Shown here piece after piece: positions 13,917-14,028 of a stretch of 14,028 nucleotides of DNA. This DNA is from Chloroflexota bacterium (GTDB taxonomy: Bacteria; Chloroflexota; Limnocylindria; Limnocylindrales; CSP1-4). A program made the position numbers and the translations under genes. The stretch is from positions 1 to 14,028 of the forward strand of contig JAJYGO010000285.1 of assembly GCA_021785115.1 (NCBI GenBank), given 5' to 3'. The number at the start of each line of letters is the position of its first letter. Positions within the stretch are counted from its first letter, which is position 1. The notes under the pieces were generated by a model. The model was not told where the DNA came from, made no database searches, and worked only from the letters and a program-made list of their open reading frames with translations.

Positions 13917-13946
13917 ATGCGGCGGATGTCCGACAATCCGCCGCAT
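13917..13946. repeat. Perfect 11-bp inverted repeat in divergent intergenic region
   Basis: ATGCGGCGGAT (13917-13927) and ATCCGCCGCAT (13936-13946) flank GTCCGACA. The repeat lies between the divergent MetE-like operon and the partial gene starting at 13945, whose ATG it overlaps. A dimeric regulator binding here could control both directions. Confidence 0.5.
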
Positions 13947-14028
13947 GACCATGCCTTCCGCCGACGCTTCCCCTCGCCAGCCACTCGTCCAGCCGGTCGC
14001 CGTCCGGGGTCTCCGCGGGGCGGTCGTG
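13945..14028 (+). CDS. aroH: Probable AroH-type chorismate mutase (3' partial)
   Basis: The reading frame from ATG 13945 stays open to the window edge for 28 codons. After a Pro/Ser/Gln-rich lead it reads VRGLRGAVV, close to the start of AroH-class chorismate mutases (VRGIRGATTV), which convert chorismate to prephenate in tyrosine/phenylalanine synthesis. In-frame ATG 13951 is an alternative start. No ribosome site is visible; GACAAT at 13932-13937 is a weak -10-like match that would give a nearly leaderless message. The call rests on about nine residues, so it is tentative. Confidence 0.5.
   Translation, partial: MTMPSADASPRQPLVQPVAVRGLRGAVV

Noticed and set aside
13837..13944. SAM or cobalamin riboswitch ahead of the MetE-like operon
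   Set aside because: Only about 108 bases are available, the putative transcript start leaves a leader near 27 bases, and I recognise no conserved riboswitch core.
12698..13984. Single 775-residue frame joining the core MetE gene to sequence upstream
   Set aside because: The upstream portion is the shadow of the paralogous MetE-like gene in another frame and is Arg/Gly-rich; the ATG at 12697 has a strong ribosome site.

Overview
This is a very GC-rich, gene-dense bacterial window with short gaps and repeated 4-base stop/start overlaps. GTG starts are common. The gene content (a MoxR/ChlI-like ATPase with a VWA partner, single-barrel MetE-type proteins, a GerMN lipoprotein, PotB/PotC-type permeases) suggests a Chloroflexota- or Actinobacteriota-like genome. 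That placement is inference from style and gene families, not a marker-based assignment. I see no tRNA, rRNA, CRISPR, insertion sequence or phage signal.

Region A (1-3982, + strand) is one operon. It holds two PotB/PotC-type ABC permeases (the first cut by the window edge), a regulator combining MerR-like, XRE and cupin domains, and a class III PLP aminotransferase. The likely role is uptake of a polyamine or similar amine and its transamination, with a ligand-sensing regulator inside the operon. The first permease carries a 47-residue, two-helix insertion in its EAA (ATPase-coupling) loop. The operon ends in two perfect hairpins.

Region B (4050-6163) holds a long class II aldolase-family protein on the - strand and, divergently, a GerMN-domain lipoprotein on the + strand.

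Region C (6239-10826, - strand) is a three-gene operon with 4-base overlaps and a good sigma70-type promoter at 10865-10893. In transcription order it encodes a protein that looks like a CpaF/VirB11-type secretion ATPase whose P-loop has decayed, a MoxR/ChlI-like AAA+ ATPase with an Ala/Arg-rich N-terminal tail, and a 689-residue VWA protein with an intact MIDAS motif. The AAA+/VWA pairing is a known chaperone-like arrangement; the decayed secretion-ATPase-like third member is the part that looks new.

Region D (10937-13836, - strand) has a tandem pair of single-barrel MetE-like proteins, one with the full zinc ligand set and one apparently lacking the last Cys, followed by a metallo-beta-lactamase-fold hydrolase. 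Divergently, at the right edge, the first 28 codons of a probable AroH-type chorismate mutase begin at 13945. The shared intergenic region contains a perfect 11-bp inverted repeat.
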